A stretch of 64,000 bases of DNA from Salvelinus alpinus (Eukaryota > Chordata > Actinopteri > Salmoniformes > Salmonidae): assembly GCF_045679555.1 (NCBI RefSeq), contig NC_092098.1:19233038-19297037 (forward strand), given 5' to 3'. Positions 46,701 to 59,210 of this stretch are shown one piece after another. The notes under the pieces are model-generated. The model saw nothing but the letters and a program-made list of their open reading frames with translations, did no database searches and was not told the DNA's origin. How positions within the stretch are numbered: the first letter of the stretch is position 1; every line of letters begins with the position of its first letter. Position numbers and translations under genes: made by a program.

Positions 46701-48115
46701 AGTTTCCTTAAAGTGGAATTGACAGCATTTTAGCAACATGAAATCTTATTCAAATCTGATCATATACACCCACAGGAAGAATATGACAATTTTTTTTGAC
46801 AATTTCTGACAAGCGAGCACTTTGATATGGTCATTTTCAAGTTTTCAAAAATTCTTAAAATGGTTGAGAATTACATATACTAAGGCATTTGTGAAAATTC
46901 TATAGCAATATACAGTGGGAAAGTGGCAGTGCGTTTCGACAATTAACAGACACTGCAGTAAATAAAATCGAACAAAAAAAATATGTCTCATCCAGGACCA
47001 GAGTCTACGCAGACCTTAGCCAATCAGAGTTACAATAGGCCTTTATGCAAACAAGCCATTTGCCACACGAGCCTGCCATCATTCATTTGAATTGGACTGT
47101 GTGTGTTTACAAGCAGTAGCACCAGCGCGTCTTTAGATCATTAGAATGCATTTGGCAAAAGCCAAAAAATACACCTGAATGGATTTCTGCAAATATGTAA
47201 ATACCTCGGGAGTCTTCTTACATTTGGGAACTTTACAGTCCTATTGATCACACAACCATGAAAAGGTAGGCTGTATTTCCCTATACATCAACAAGATCAC
47301 CATCTAAAGCTAGCCAGAGTAAGCTGAGCTAAAATCTAACGAAGGAACATTAGATAAACCCTCTCAAACTTTTTCAGCTACTTGGCCGTAAGTAGCCTGC
47401 TCATCCTTCTGCAGCTTGCCTGCCAATGCATGCTTGTCCCAACCAAGCACCCAAGCTAACTGGCTAAAGTTGGATCGCTTGCTAGCTAGCTACCTCCAGA
47501 CACAGATAAGAACACACCTCACTCTGACCATTTTACTCGCCCTAGCAGAGCTGGTTAGGCTGTTTACATGCTATCTAGCGCGTTCGTGACTAACATACTT
47601 TTTTTGCTGACGTTTACTGACACCTGTCATATTCAGCGGGTGTTGCGTGTTCGTAATTTCATCAGTTATTCTGCGCTCTGGCACATTCAGACGAGGGTGC
47701 TCTGAAATCATAGTAGATAGCCAGAGTGAATTTGCGAACGCAAGAGATATGCTAACTGGATAACAGTCGTTCAAGTTCAGCATAGCTAGCTAGCTAGCAA
47801 AGCGATTCACATTTCTTGCTAGCTAACCAAATGACACCTGCATCTCTGGCTGTGTAGCCACCGAAAAACAATATGAGGGAAAAGTCAGTCAGTCACTAAC
47901 TCCTCCAATGACATGACATCCTCCTAGCAACTCGCTATCTAGCTAACGTTAGGCTCTGTGTTTTTAGCTATCTACATAAATAGATGTGCTAGCCTATTAG
48001 CCACGTTATAACTGACTTGTGATCATTTCCCTTGCTAGTTTGATTGTATTGACATTCTTAGCCTCAGTTGCAGTCGTCCGTTTTTGTCAGAAATATTTAG
48101 TCATTTAAACTGAAA
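46701..48115. repeat. Probable interspersed repeat DNA, unclassified
   Basis: Sequences such as 'GCATTTTAGCAACATGAAAT' and 'GGATTTCTGCAAATATGTAA' are ones I recall as repetitive in trout and salmon. The right half is rich in 'GCTAGCTAGC' words. No coding signal is seen. Confidence 0.35.
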
Positions 48116-48141
48116 CAGTGCATACCGAATGGAGCAGACTT

Positions 48142-48705
48142 TGTTGTGACACTTTGCTGCACCTCACAGTTGAGCACGTTCTGCCTTTGGCAGATGCTGG
48201 CCTCACACCCACACGCAGGGGCGGATGGCTGACTCAGACCTTTCATGAGCACTGACAAGGCGGGGGGCGCTCTGACCTCGGGCGCCAGCTGCTGGTTTCG
48301 GCGGCGGCGTCTTGTGGCTGCAGGGGCACGCAGGCGGGCGTGCCACTGCACGGGCACGCACATGCACACACACACCCTTGTTTCAGGCTGGGTTTCCAAG
48401 AACAAAGAACAGTGCCAAGAACCAATGGGACATTGACACCAGCCTGGAGGGGACGGGCCTCCACTTACAACGACCAGTCAGGAGCACGAACTACCAGAAT
48501 CTACCTACGTCATTCACTGTATAAAATGCACTGCACACCATGTTTCGGGGCTCTCTTCTGCTAGTTCCTTCTGAGCTAAATGAACGAGTCCGTGCACGCT
48601 TTGCAAGATATCTTTACCTCTGAATAAACTGCCTTTACTATATACCAATCTACCCTGTCCAGCGTCTTGACTTGGTCTCCCTTCTCTAGTAACGAGTCAT
48701 CAACA
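48142..48705 (+). mobile_element. LTR-like fossil with TATA box and poly(A) signal
   Basis: A block bounded by TGTTG and CAACA has, in LTR order, a GC-rich upstream part, 'TATAAAATGCACTG' (about 48,520), a 'GGGGCTCTCTTCTGC' start-like site and 'AATAAACTGCC' (about 48,623). The 5' leader does not continue into a gene. No target duplication is visible, so the limits are approximate. It is probably a solo LTR of an old retrovirus-like element. Confidence 0.5.
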
Positions 48706-48928
48706 CTACCAAGAAATACATTGGTGAATTATATGAATCATGCATTGAACTGCATCCATCTATTCTGCCAACAATGCCTGGAATGTTAAGTCAAATATAA
48801 CCTATTTTTAAAACCTCCTTTAAAGTTAGTTTTGTAGCATAAACTGGGAATTTGATATTTTTGACTGATATTATGATTGTCTGTTTGATTTATATCTGTA
48901 AAGTAGTTAAAACGCTATCAGTTTGACC

Positions 48929-49562
48929 TTAATGTTTTGTACATTCAATGTACAAAACATTAAAACAGTATAAACAGTATACACTCAATGTACAAAACAT
49001 TAAAGCAGTATAAACAGTATACACTCAATGTACAAAACATTAAATCAGTATAAACAGTATACACTCAATGTACAAAACATTAAATCAGTAATAACAGTAT
49101 ACACTGAGCATGGACTCTACAAGGTTTTGAAAGCGTTCCACGGGGATGCTGGCCCATGTTGACTCCAGTGCTTCCTACAGTTGTCAAGTAGCCTGGATGT
49201 CCTTTGGGTGGTGGACCATTCTTGATACACACGGGAAACTGTTGAGTTGAAAAACAAAGCAGCGTTGCTGTTCTTGACACACTCAAACCAGGTCGCCTGG
49301 CACTTACTATCATACCCCGTTCAAAGGCACTTAAATATTTTGTCTTGCCCATTCACCCTATGAAAGACACACATACACGAATCAATGTCTCAATTTTCTC
49401 AAGGCTTAAAAATCCTTCTTTAACCTGTCTCCTCCCCTTCATCTACACTGATTGAAGTGGATTTAACAAGTTACATATATAAGGGATCATAGCTTTCACC
49501 TGGATTCACCTGGTCAGTCTACGTCATGGACAGAGTTCTTAATGTTTTGTACACTCAGCATA
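48929..49562. mobile_element. DNA transposon with expanded left terminal repeat
   Basis: The ends share 'ATGTTTTGTACA' in inverted orientation (48,933-48,944 as a palindrome; 49,541-49,552 'ATGTTTTGTACACTCAGCA'). The inside holds the decayed text shared with 46,335-46,700. No intact transposase is present. The left end has been multiplied into a 40-bp minisatellite. Confidence 0.65.
48945..49105 (+). repeat. 40-bp minisatellite, four copies
   Basis: 'TACAAAACATTAAA' begins at 48,951, 48,991, 49,031 and 49,071, exactly 40 bases apart. Each unit also carries 'CAGTATACACT'. The unit contains the TIR word of the surrounding element. Confidence 0.92.
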
Positions 49563-49595
49563 TATTATACAGTTTACACAGTGTGTGTGTGTATA

Positions 49596-51200
<1,605 letters not shown>

Positions 51201-51202
51201 TA

Positions 51203-51640
51203 TATATATATATACTGCAACCGCCAACCACAGGAGGATTCAGGAGACCGCTCTCAATGAGTGTACAGTAGACAGCCGGCTGCGGTCAGCTGCTGCTCTG
51301 CTAATCCTCAGATGGGGGAAGAGAGGAGGTAGGGGGCCCACGTGGGTAACTGGGGGGCCCTGTCTTGGTTAATAAAAAATAAAAAAATTAACTACATAAT
51401 AAATAAATGTGACTGGTCAATTGTGTGAGTCAGGGGCTGGCCCAAGCCCATAGTGGGCGCAAGAGGCAAAAAAATAATAAAAAAATAACTATTCCGTTAC
51501 TGTTTTTATTATTTTATTGTTTTTTATCCAACCACAGGCGCCCACTCTCAATGTTCAAAATACACCAGAGAGCATATTTTGACACAGAGGACCAATAGTA
51601 ATAAAAAAAATACCTGTGGATTATATTTTATCACAAGCGC
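51203..51640. other. Gene-free stretch
   Basis: A short TA run (51,201-51,214) is followed by AT-rich, repeat-like DNA. No gene is seen. Confidence 0.4.
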
Positions 51641-51644
51641 ATAC

Positions 51645-51855
51645 AGGTAATAACCAAAATAAAGGAAATACCAACATAAAGTGTCTTAAAATGGTGTTGG
51701 GCCACCACGAGCTGCCAGAACAGCTTCAATGCGCCTTGGCATAGATTCTACAAGTGGACCTAAATCATGCCAGGAAAATATACCCCACACCATAACATAA
51801 ACGTTGTATCCCTCATTTACTAAAGTGTTTCCTTTATTTTGTCAGTTACAGGTTG
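51645..51855. mobile_element. Internally deleted Tc1-like element (MITE)
   Basis: The ends 'CCAAAATAAAGGAAATACC' and 'GTGTTTCCTTTATTTTGTC' are inverted repeats. The inside keeps 'GGTGTTGGGCCACCACGAGC' and 'GCGCCTTGGCATAGATTC', typical of a Tc1 family common in salmonids. No ORF. Confidence 0.75.
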
Positions 51856-51932
51856 CCTACTGTCGGGAAGGCCACAATTTGGGCAGCTTGGACACCAAAT
51901 ATACAGCTTGTTGCGTTGTCGCCGTAGACATA

Positions 51933-52525
51933 CACTACCGGTCAAACGTTTTAGAACACCTACTCATTCAAGGGTTTTCCTTTAGTTTGACTATTTTCTA
52001 CATTGTCGAATAATAGTGAAGACATCAAAACTATGAAGTAACACATATGGAATCATGTAGTAACCAAACAAGTGTTAAACAAATCAAAATATATTTTATA
52101 TTTGAGATTCTTCAAGTAGCCACCCTTTGCCTTGATGACAGCTTTGCACACGCTTGGCATTCTCTCAACCAACTTCATGAGGTAGTCACCTGGAATGCAT
52201 TTCAATTAACAGGTGTGCCGTCTTAAAAGTTAATTTGTGGAATTTCTTTCCTTCTTAAAGTGTTTGAGTCAATCAGTTATCCTGTGACAAGGTAGGGGGG
52301 TATACAGAAGATCCATATAAGTCCATATTATGGCAGGAACAGCTCAAATAAGCAAAGAGAAATGACAGTGCCAAAATAGTCATCATAAAATATATTTGTT
52401 TAACACTTCTTTGGTTACTACATGATTCCATATGTGTTATTTCATAGTTCTACCATGTAGAAAATAGAAAAAATAAAGAAAAAGCCTTGAATGAGTAGGT
52501 GTTCTAAAACTTTTGACCGGTAGTG
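51933..52525. mobile_element. Internally deleted Tc1-like element with both TIRs
   Basis: It is flanked by TA (51,931-51,932; 52,526-52,527). The left end 'CACTACCGGTCAAACGTTTT' and right end 'AAACTTTTGACCGGTAGTG' are inverted. About 1 kb of transposase is missing. It is the same family as the right half of the chimera at 24.7-25.4 kb and the end at 1-46. Confidence 0.9.
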
Positions 52526-52887
52526 TATAATCCATAGAAGGGCTTCAGAACCTCTCACCCTGGAAATTATAGTGTCAAACTCATGGATACACTAGCCAGT
52601 CCTGACTTGTTTGGGAACTGCCATCTATGGATTATATTTCTATGGTTGGTTGCGGCTGTCTGTTTGCCTTTTGCCATTAAAAAATAGAATCGCAGGATAA
52701 ACTTAGTTTGGAAAGCAAATGCCTACCGCTGAAAAGAGAAGACTAATCTGTCTGTAGAACCAATATAAAAAAGTTTTCTTATAAAAAAAAACAAAGCCCC
52801 GGGGCCTAGGATTTCTTAATCCGGCCCTGGCCATGTTTCAGGGGTGTACTGTATGTGGAAGATAAGGGCTATAGTCATGGTTTGGTA

Positions 52888-53148
52888 CAGATGTAGGATC
52901 TTAATTTGAGCCAGTCTGCTACAGCAGGAAAATAATCCTTCAGCAACAGGAAATGTTAATTATTAGTCTATGCGGATTATACTTAATGGACATTTTTGTA
53001 GGGGTTGATACATTTTTCATAAGGGAAAATAAAGTCTGAAATGGAAATGACAAACTTCAGAAGCCTTTTAAAACCTAAAATACACTACAATTTTCACATT
53101 TCCTGCATTGTCCTGCAAAAGGTTGATCAAATTAAGATCCTACATCTG
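52888..53148. mobile_element. MITE with a perfect 24-bp inverted repeat
   Basis: 52,886-52,909 and 53,127-53,150 are perfect reverse complements (core 'AGATGTAGGATCTTAATT'), including a TA at each end that is probably the target duplication. The 260-base interior is AT-rich and non-coding. The flanks 52,530-52,885 and 53,151-53,756 contain no recognised gene. Confidence 0.92.
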
Positions 53149-53758
53149 TAACTCTCTCTTCAGTGTTTAGGGAGTGTGTGACAGATAGAGCAGAGGGACA
53201 GAAGACGACTGGGACTGCCAGCCACATTCCCTCATCTGGGGCCTCCGAAACAGGCTGTGGTCACCGTGGTGACTATTTTGGCATCCACAGCAACCAGGGT
53301 TGTCAGCCAATACTACCTCCTGCTCCTCTCACCCGTCAGGGGTTGGGAAAATATGTATAGTCTACTATAAAGGGTGTATGTTGACGGTATATGAGGATAA
53401 ACATTGTTTGAGAGCAATGATACGGTATGGTGACACTGTATGATCCTTCTAACCCCACTGTACTGTGTGAAATATGGTCTCTATGTTGTAGGCTTCTGAG
53501 TAAACATCCTAGCCACAACCTACTTTTTTTCTGAGAAAGATAAATGTGGTTGCCTAAACCATATTGAGCACATAATCCTTTACTGTTTCACTAATTACAG
53601 ATTGCAGTGGCATAACTATCTGTCTGATCTGGTAGAATTTCACTAAACAAAGATTTACAAACCTATCACACTGGCGTAGCACACCTCCCCACAGCCCCCG
53701 CAAGGCGGGGAGCCCACAAGCTTTGGGGTCCCCCGGCGACCTCCAGATAGCATATGTA

Positions 53759-55364
53759 CAGTGGGGAGAACAAGTATTTGATACACTGCCGATTTTGCAG
53801 GTTTTCCTACTTACAAAGCATGTAGAGGTCTGTCATTTTTATCATAGGTACACTTCAACTGTGAGAGACGGAATCTAAAACAAAAATCCAGAAAATCACA
53901 TTGTATGATTTTTAAGTAATTAATTTGCATTTTATTGCATGACATAAGTATTTGATCACCTACCAACCAGTAAGAATTCCGGCTCTCACAGACCTGTTAG
54001 TTTTTCTTTAAGAAGCCCTCCTGTTCTCCACTCATTACCTGTATTAACTGCACCTGTTTGAACTCGTTACCTGTATAAAAGACACCTGTCCACACACTCA
54101 ATCAAACAGACTCCAACCTCTCCACAATGGCCAAGACCAGAGAGCTGTGTAAGGACATCAGGGATAAATTGTAGACCTGTACAAGGCTGGGATGGGCTAC
54201 AGGACAATAGGCAAGCAGCTTGGTGAGAAGGCAACAACTGTTGGCACAATTATTAGAAAATGGAAGAAGTTCAAGATGACGGTCAATCACCCTCGGTCTG
54301 GGGCTCCATGCAAGATCTCACCTCGTGGGGCATCAATGATCATGAGGAATGTGAGGGATCAGCCCAGAACTACACGGCAGGACCTGGTCAATGACCTGAA
54401 GAGAGCTGGGACCACAGTCTCAAAGAAAACCATTAGTAACACACTACGCCGTCATGGATTAAAATCCTGCAGCGCACGCAAGGTCCCCCTGCTCAAGCCA
54501 GCGCATGTCCAGGCCCGTCTGAAGTTTGCCAATGACCATCTGGATGATCCAGAGGAGGAATGGGAGAAGGTCATGTGGTCTGATGAGACAAAAATAGAGC
54601 TTTTTGGTCTAAACTCCACTCGCCGTGTTTGGAGGAAGAAGAAGGATGAGTACAACCCCAAGAACACCATCCCAACCGTGAAGCATGGAGGTGGAAACAT
54701 CATTCTTTGGGGATGCTTTTCTGCAAAGGGGACAGGACGACTGCACCGTATTGAGGGGAGGATGGATGGGGCCATGTATCGCGAGATCTTGACCAACAAC
54801 CTCCTTCCCTCAGTAAGAGCATTGAAGATGGGTCGTGGCTGGGTCTTCCAGCATGACAACGACCCGAAACACACAGCCAGGGCAACTAAGGAGTGGCTCC
54901 GTAAGAAGCATCTCAAGGTCCTGGAGTGGCCTAGCCAGTCTCCAGACCTGAACCCAATAGAAAATCTTTGGAGGGAGCCGAAAGTCCGTATTGCCCAGCG
55001 ACAGCCCCGAAACCTGAAGGATCTGGAGAAGGTCTGTATGGAGGAGTGGGCCAAAATCCCTGCTGCAGTGTGTGCAAACCTGGTCAAGAACTACAGGAAA
55101 CGTATGATCTCTGTAATTGCAAACTAAGGTTTCTGTACCAAATATTAAGTTCTGCTTTTCTGATGTATCAAATACTTATGTCATGCAATAAAATGCAAAT
55201 TAATTACTTAAAAATCATACAATGTGATTTTCTGGATTTTTGTTTTAGATTCCTTCACTCACAGTTGAAGTGTACCTATGATAAAAATTACAGACCTCTA
55301 CATGCTTTGTAAGTAGGAAAACCTGCAAAATCGTCAGTGTATCAAATACTTGTTCTCCCCACTG
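53759..55364 (+). mobile_element. Tc1-like transposon, copy 2 (1,606 bp, both TIRs)
   Basis: It is flanked by TA (53,757-53,758; 55,365-55,366). It is collinear with copy 1 at an offset of 4,163 bases up to copy 1's one-base loss. It is nearly complete but carries the same TAG at codon 16 (54,172-54,174). Confidence 0.95.
54127..55127 (+). pseudogene. Tc1 transposase gene of copy 2, early stop
   Basis: A transposase of the DD34E type. The ATG at 54,127 opens '[15 protein letters not shown]' and stops at codon 16. From 54,192 a frame of 311 codons is open to 55,127. It shows the second HTH ('[17 protein letters not shown]'), the first catalytic Asp in 'WSDETKIEL' (131 of this frame), the second in '[10 protein letters not shown]' (222) and Glu in '[10 protein letters not shown]' (257), which gives the 34-residue spacing. 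From memory of the family, a single A is missing just before the stop. The C-terminus ends 'SVIAN' earlier than the family's usual 'NKGFCTKY'. A downstream start at 54,192 would lack part of the DNA-binding region. Confidence 0.85.
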
Positions 55365-55366
55365 TA

Positions 55367-56085
55367 TATGTCATAAACCACTATTTGGGGGGGATTACAG
55401 GAAATTAGCTTTAAAACTGCAAAAAAATATAATAAATCAGCATCATAGGAAAATGTGTAGAATAGCAGGAAATTAGTTCAGGCAAACTTTACTTTTATAG
55501 TTGAAAAAAAAATGTTGCATTATTTTAGCAAAAAATTTACATTTAGGGGAATTTTATAAGGGAAAAGATTTGTTTATGACATTTTCTAAATACTTTCAAT
55601 ATTATTCATTTCCAAGTTGGCTCTATGCCCTTGTTCGGAGCAAAGGATCCCAATTTCAAACTCTCCAAAAAAGTTTTTAAAATTCTAAAAACTGGCAAAA
55701 AATGATATTAATGGAAAGATTATTGCATGTCGTTTCTTGAAATAGCCATCAGTGACTTTAAATAATATTTATTTCAAAACTTTGATTCCTAAAAGATGTG
55801 TCTGACGATTTGGTTAACTCCGTCAGATTTGTCAAAAATTCAAAAGCTATACCATAAGGACCCCTTATTCATGTCCTACATGAATGTAATGTGGTGCAGC
55901 AAGACAACTCATGGTCTATAAAGTTCTCTACTAGTTCTCTACTAGTTCTCTGATAGAATTAAACAAACAATATTGGAATCACCATGGTCACAACCATAAA
56001 CTGTCAACTCCATCTGCCTGATAGATTAAAATAGAATATGAAATTTGGTTCCAATATGTTACATGTAATTAGATTTTAGAGTCAT
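55367..56085. other. Gene-free stretch
   Basis: AT-rich DNA. No gene or recognised repeat. Confidence 0.4.
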
Positions 56086-56086
56086 A

Positions 56087-57784
56087 CTGTAAGTTCATTC
56101 GGGAAGTATTCAGACCCCTGGACTTTTTCCACATTTTGTTAGGTTACAGCCTTACTCTAAAATGTATTAAATAGTTTTTTCCCCCTCATCAATCTACATA
56201 CAATACCCCATAATGACAAAACAAAACAGTTTTTTAGAAATATTTGCTAATTTCTACCCAAAATATTATAGCAATATCACATTTACATAACTATTCAGAC
56301 CCTTTACTCTGTACTTTGTTGAAGCACCTTTCGCCGCAATTACAGCCTTGAGTCTTCTTGTGTATAACGCTACAAGCTTGGCACACCTGTATTTGGGGAG
56401 TTTCTCCCATTCTTCTCTGCGAATCCTCTCAAGCTCGGTCAGGTTGGATGGAGAGCGTCGCTGCCACTCAAGGACATTCAGAGACTTGTCCCAAAGCCAC
56501 TCCTGCGTTGTCTTGGCTGTGCGCTTATGGTCGTTGTCCTGTTGGAAGGTGAACCTTCGCCTCAGTCTGAGGTCCTGAGCACTCTGGAGCAGGTTTTCAT
56601 TAAGGATCTCTCTGTACTTTGCTCTGTTCATCTTTCCCTCAATCCTGACTAGTCTCCTAGTCCCTGCCACTGAAAAACATCCCCACAGCATGATGCTGCC
56701 ACCACCATGCTTCACCGTAGGGATGGTGCCAGGTTTCCTCCAGATGTGACGCTTGGCATTCAGGCCAAAGAGTTCAATCTTGGTTTCATCAGACCAGAGA
56801 ATCTTGATTCTCATGGTCTGAGCGTCCTTTAGGTGCCTTTTGGCAAACTCCAAGTGGGCTATCATGTGCCTTTTACTGAGGAGTGGCTTCCGTCTGGCCT
56901 CTCTACCATAAAGGCCTGTTAAGTGGAGTGCTGCAGCTATGTCATAGTGACCATTGGTCACCTCCCTAACCAAGGCCCTTCTCCCCCGATTGCTCAGTTT
57001 GGCTGGGCGGCCAGCTCTAGGAAGAGTCTTGGTGGTTCCAAACATCTTCCATTTAAGAATTATGGAGGCCATTGTGTTCTTGGGGACCTTCAATGCTGCA
57101 GAAATTCTACGGACAATCCTTTCGACCTCAAGGCTTGGTTTTTCTCACATGCACTGTCAACTGTGGGACCTTATATAGACAGGTGTGTGCCTTTCCAAGT
57201 CATGTCCAATCAATTGAATTTACCACAGGTGGACTCCAAGTTGTAGAAACATCTCAAGGATGATAAATGGAAACAGGATGCACCTGAGCTCAATTTTGAG
57301 TCTCATAGTAAAGGATCTGAATACTTATGTAAAATTTCTGTTTTTAATTAATACATTTGCCCGGACTTTAACCCGATCGAACATCTCTTTTAGAGACTTG
57401 AAAATAGCTGCGCAGCAACGCTCCCCATCCAACCTGACAGAGCTTGAGAGGATCTGCAGAGAACAATGGGAGAAACTCCCCAAATACAGGTGTGCCAAGC
57501 TTGTAGCGTCATACCCAAGAAGACTCGAGGCTGTAATTGCTGCCAAAGGTGCTTCAACAAAGTACTGAGTAAAGGGTCTGAATAGTTATGTAAATGGAAT
57601 ATTTTAATAATTTTGGGGTAGAAATTAGCAAAAATTTCAGAAAACCTGCTTTTGCTTTTCCATAATGGGGTATTGTGTGTAGATTGATGAGCAAAAAAAA
57701 CAATTTAATCAACTTTAGAATAAAGCTGTAACCTAACAAAATTTGGAAAACGTCAAGGGGTCTGAACACTTTCCGAAGGCACTG
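56087..57784 (-). mobile_element. Rearranged Tc1-like transposon, two 3' parts head to head
   Basis: The left TIR region and the transposase read on the minus strand from 57,093 to 56,266 ('[19 protein letters not shown]', 'QQDNDHKRTAKTTQEWLW'). The third catalytic block is deleted: text jumps from 'LNVLEW' to 'QRRSPSNLTELERI', losing the Glu. At 57,361-57,628 a second copy of the C-terminal part appears on the plus strand, including the block missing from the first ('PDFNPIEHLF'), followed by its 3' UTR and TIR to 57,784. A TA is present at 57,785-57,786. The element cannot make a working transposase. Confidence 0.85.
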
Positions 57785-57789
57785 TATAT

Positions 57790-58740
57790 ATAAGTTTGGA
57801 GATTTGTATGACATATTTGAATAATATAATGTTGGAATTAAACAATCAAGGCCTTCAAACACCTATTGGACAATAATTCTAAAAATTAAATGTATTTTTA
57901 TAGTGTCTGACGGAGTTGACATAAATCCAGTTAGTGAGCATTTTATGAATAAAATAAAAATAAATAGGTTGTTCCTTTACATGCTGTGATAGCTGATACT
58001 TAGTCTATCAAAATATATATTTCACTTTTTTGTTAATATATATATATATATTTTCTAAGTGAGATGGCCCCGTCTTTCAAGAATCCTGAGCTCTAAAATA
58101 GCAACATTTTCTCTCAGCCTCATGGCAAAATTTGTAAATTAGAATAAGATTAGCTATACAACTGCACATTTTTCTCCCTGGCCTTTGCTCGGAACTTATG
58201 GGTGCCCCGCGAAACTGTGCTATGCCACTGACCTACCTCTAAATTGTCATTACGTTCTGACACGTGGAAGCACTGAAAGTATTGAGAAGGGTGGTGTTAG
58301 GGCCATGACTGGCTCATGGAAGTTGAAGCAGACAAATGATGATGGTGTTTAGACAACTGTTTCCAATGTTTTACTAATTGGTGGATCATTAGGGGAAACA
58401 GTCAGCCTGAGGCACAGTACTCTGCTCAGTCAGCCAATCTAACTGCTCCCACAGGACCAAGCTCTCCACATCATAGCTGACAACAGGTGCGTTTCATCAC
58501 TTGAGGCAGCGAAGGTAGTGACTGTCTATATGCCCAGTGTATCATGTGTGTCTCATGACTGTGACTACAGTAACACAGTGATAAATGCAGGCAACAAGTG
58601 TCTGTTGGCCATATGTAATTTCCTATGGCAATGGGAAAGTGCCACATGCTACATAAGAACACAGACCAAAATAACAAAAATAACAATGAATGCTATAAAC
58701 ACATAGTATAAACACATAGTACAGTGCCGTTTCGCTAAAA
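57790..58740. other. Gene-free stretch
   Basis: AT-rich DNA with a TA run at 58,036-58,050. Nothing recognised. Confidence 0.4.
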
Positions 58741-58769
58741 GATAAATGTTTTTAGGGAGGTGGTCACTC

Positions 58770-59210
58770 ACCAGCTTGTTTCTATACCCTGCTTGCCTCC
58801 AATCACTCCAGTAAAATCCTTATGGCCATTTCAAAGACAACCAGAGCTCCTTTCCAGCTATTGTTTCCATTGCGGAGAAGATGGAACTGCAGGAGCATGC
58901 ATTACTGAAGGAGCACCAAGCCAACACATTTCATACCTCTTCCTTGCTTCGTCAACATGTCACGTCCTCTAATTGTGTCAGGTTTTTGAAGTGGTTCTTC
59001 TTTCTTCCTCTGGGGTCTCCTCCTTTCTTCACTTGTGGAAAGCATAGGCACTGCTTGTCAACATGTCTAAGTCAACAGGACTTCCAATAGACTGACTGTA
59101 GGCAGAGCAGGATGGGTGGAGAGGAAGAGGGGCGGAGAGAAAAAGAGGGCGGGGACGTGGAGAGCTTTCAGGGGTAAAAAGGAGTGCTTAGCCTCTCTGT
59201 CTTAATGAGA
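58770..59210. promoter_or_regulatory. Candidate promoter and first-exon region
   Basis: GC boxes (GGGGCGG near 59,129; GGGCGGGG near 59,147) and a TATA-like GGTAAAAAGG (59,172-59,181) suggest a plus-strand start near 59,200. On the minus strand a good donor (AAGCTG/GTGAGTGACC) ends at about 58,772. The direction is unresolved. No coding exon is recognised nearby. Confidence 0.25.

Noticed and set aside
48243-48564. Several overlapping 60-100 codon ORFs in GC-rich DNA
   Set aside because: They lie inside the LTR-like block on both strands and show no protein family.
54452-55087. 211-codon minus-strand ORF
   Set aside because: It is the antisense shadow of the Tc1 transposase, and the same shadow is seen in the sister copy.
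58880-59090. 69-codon plus-strand ORF starting MELQEHALLKEHQANTF
   Set aside because: It has no domain, no exon borders and low-complexity aromatic runs later in the frame.
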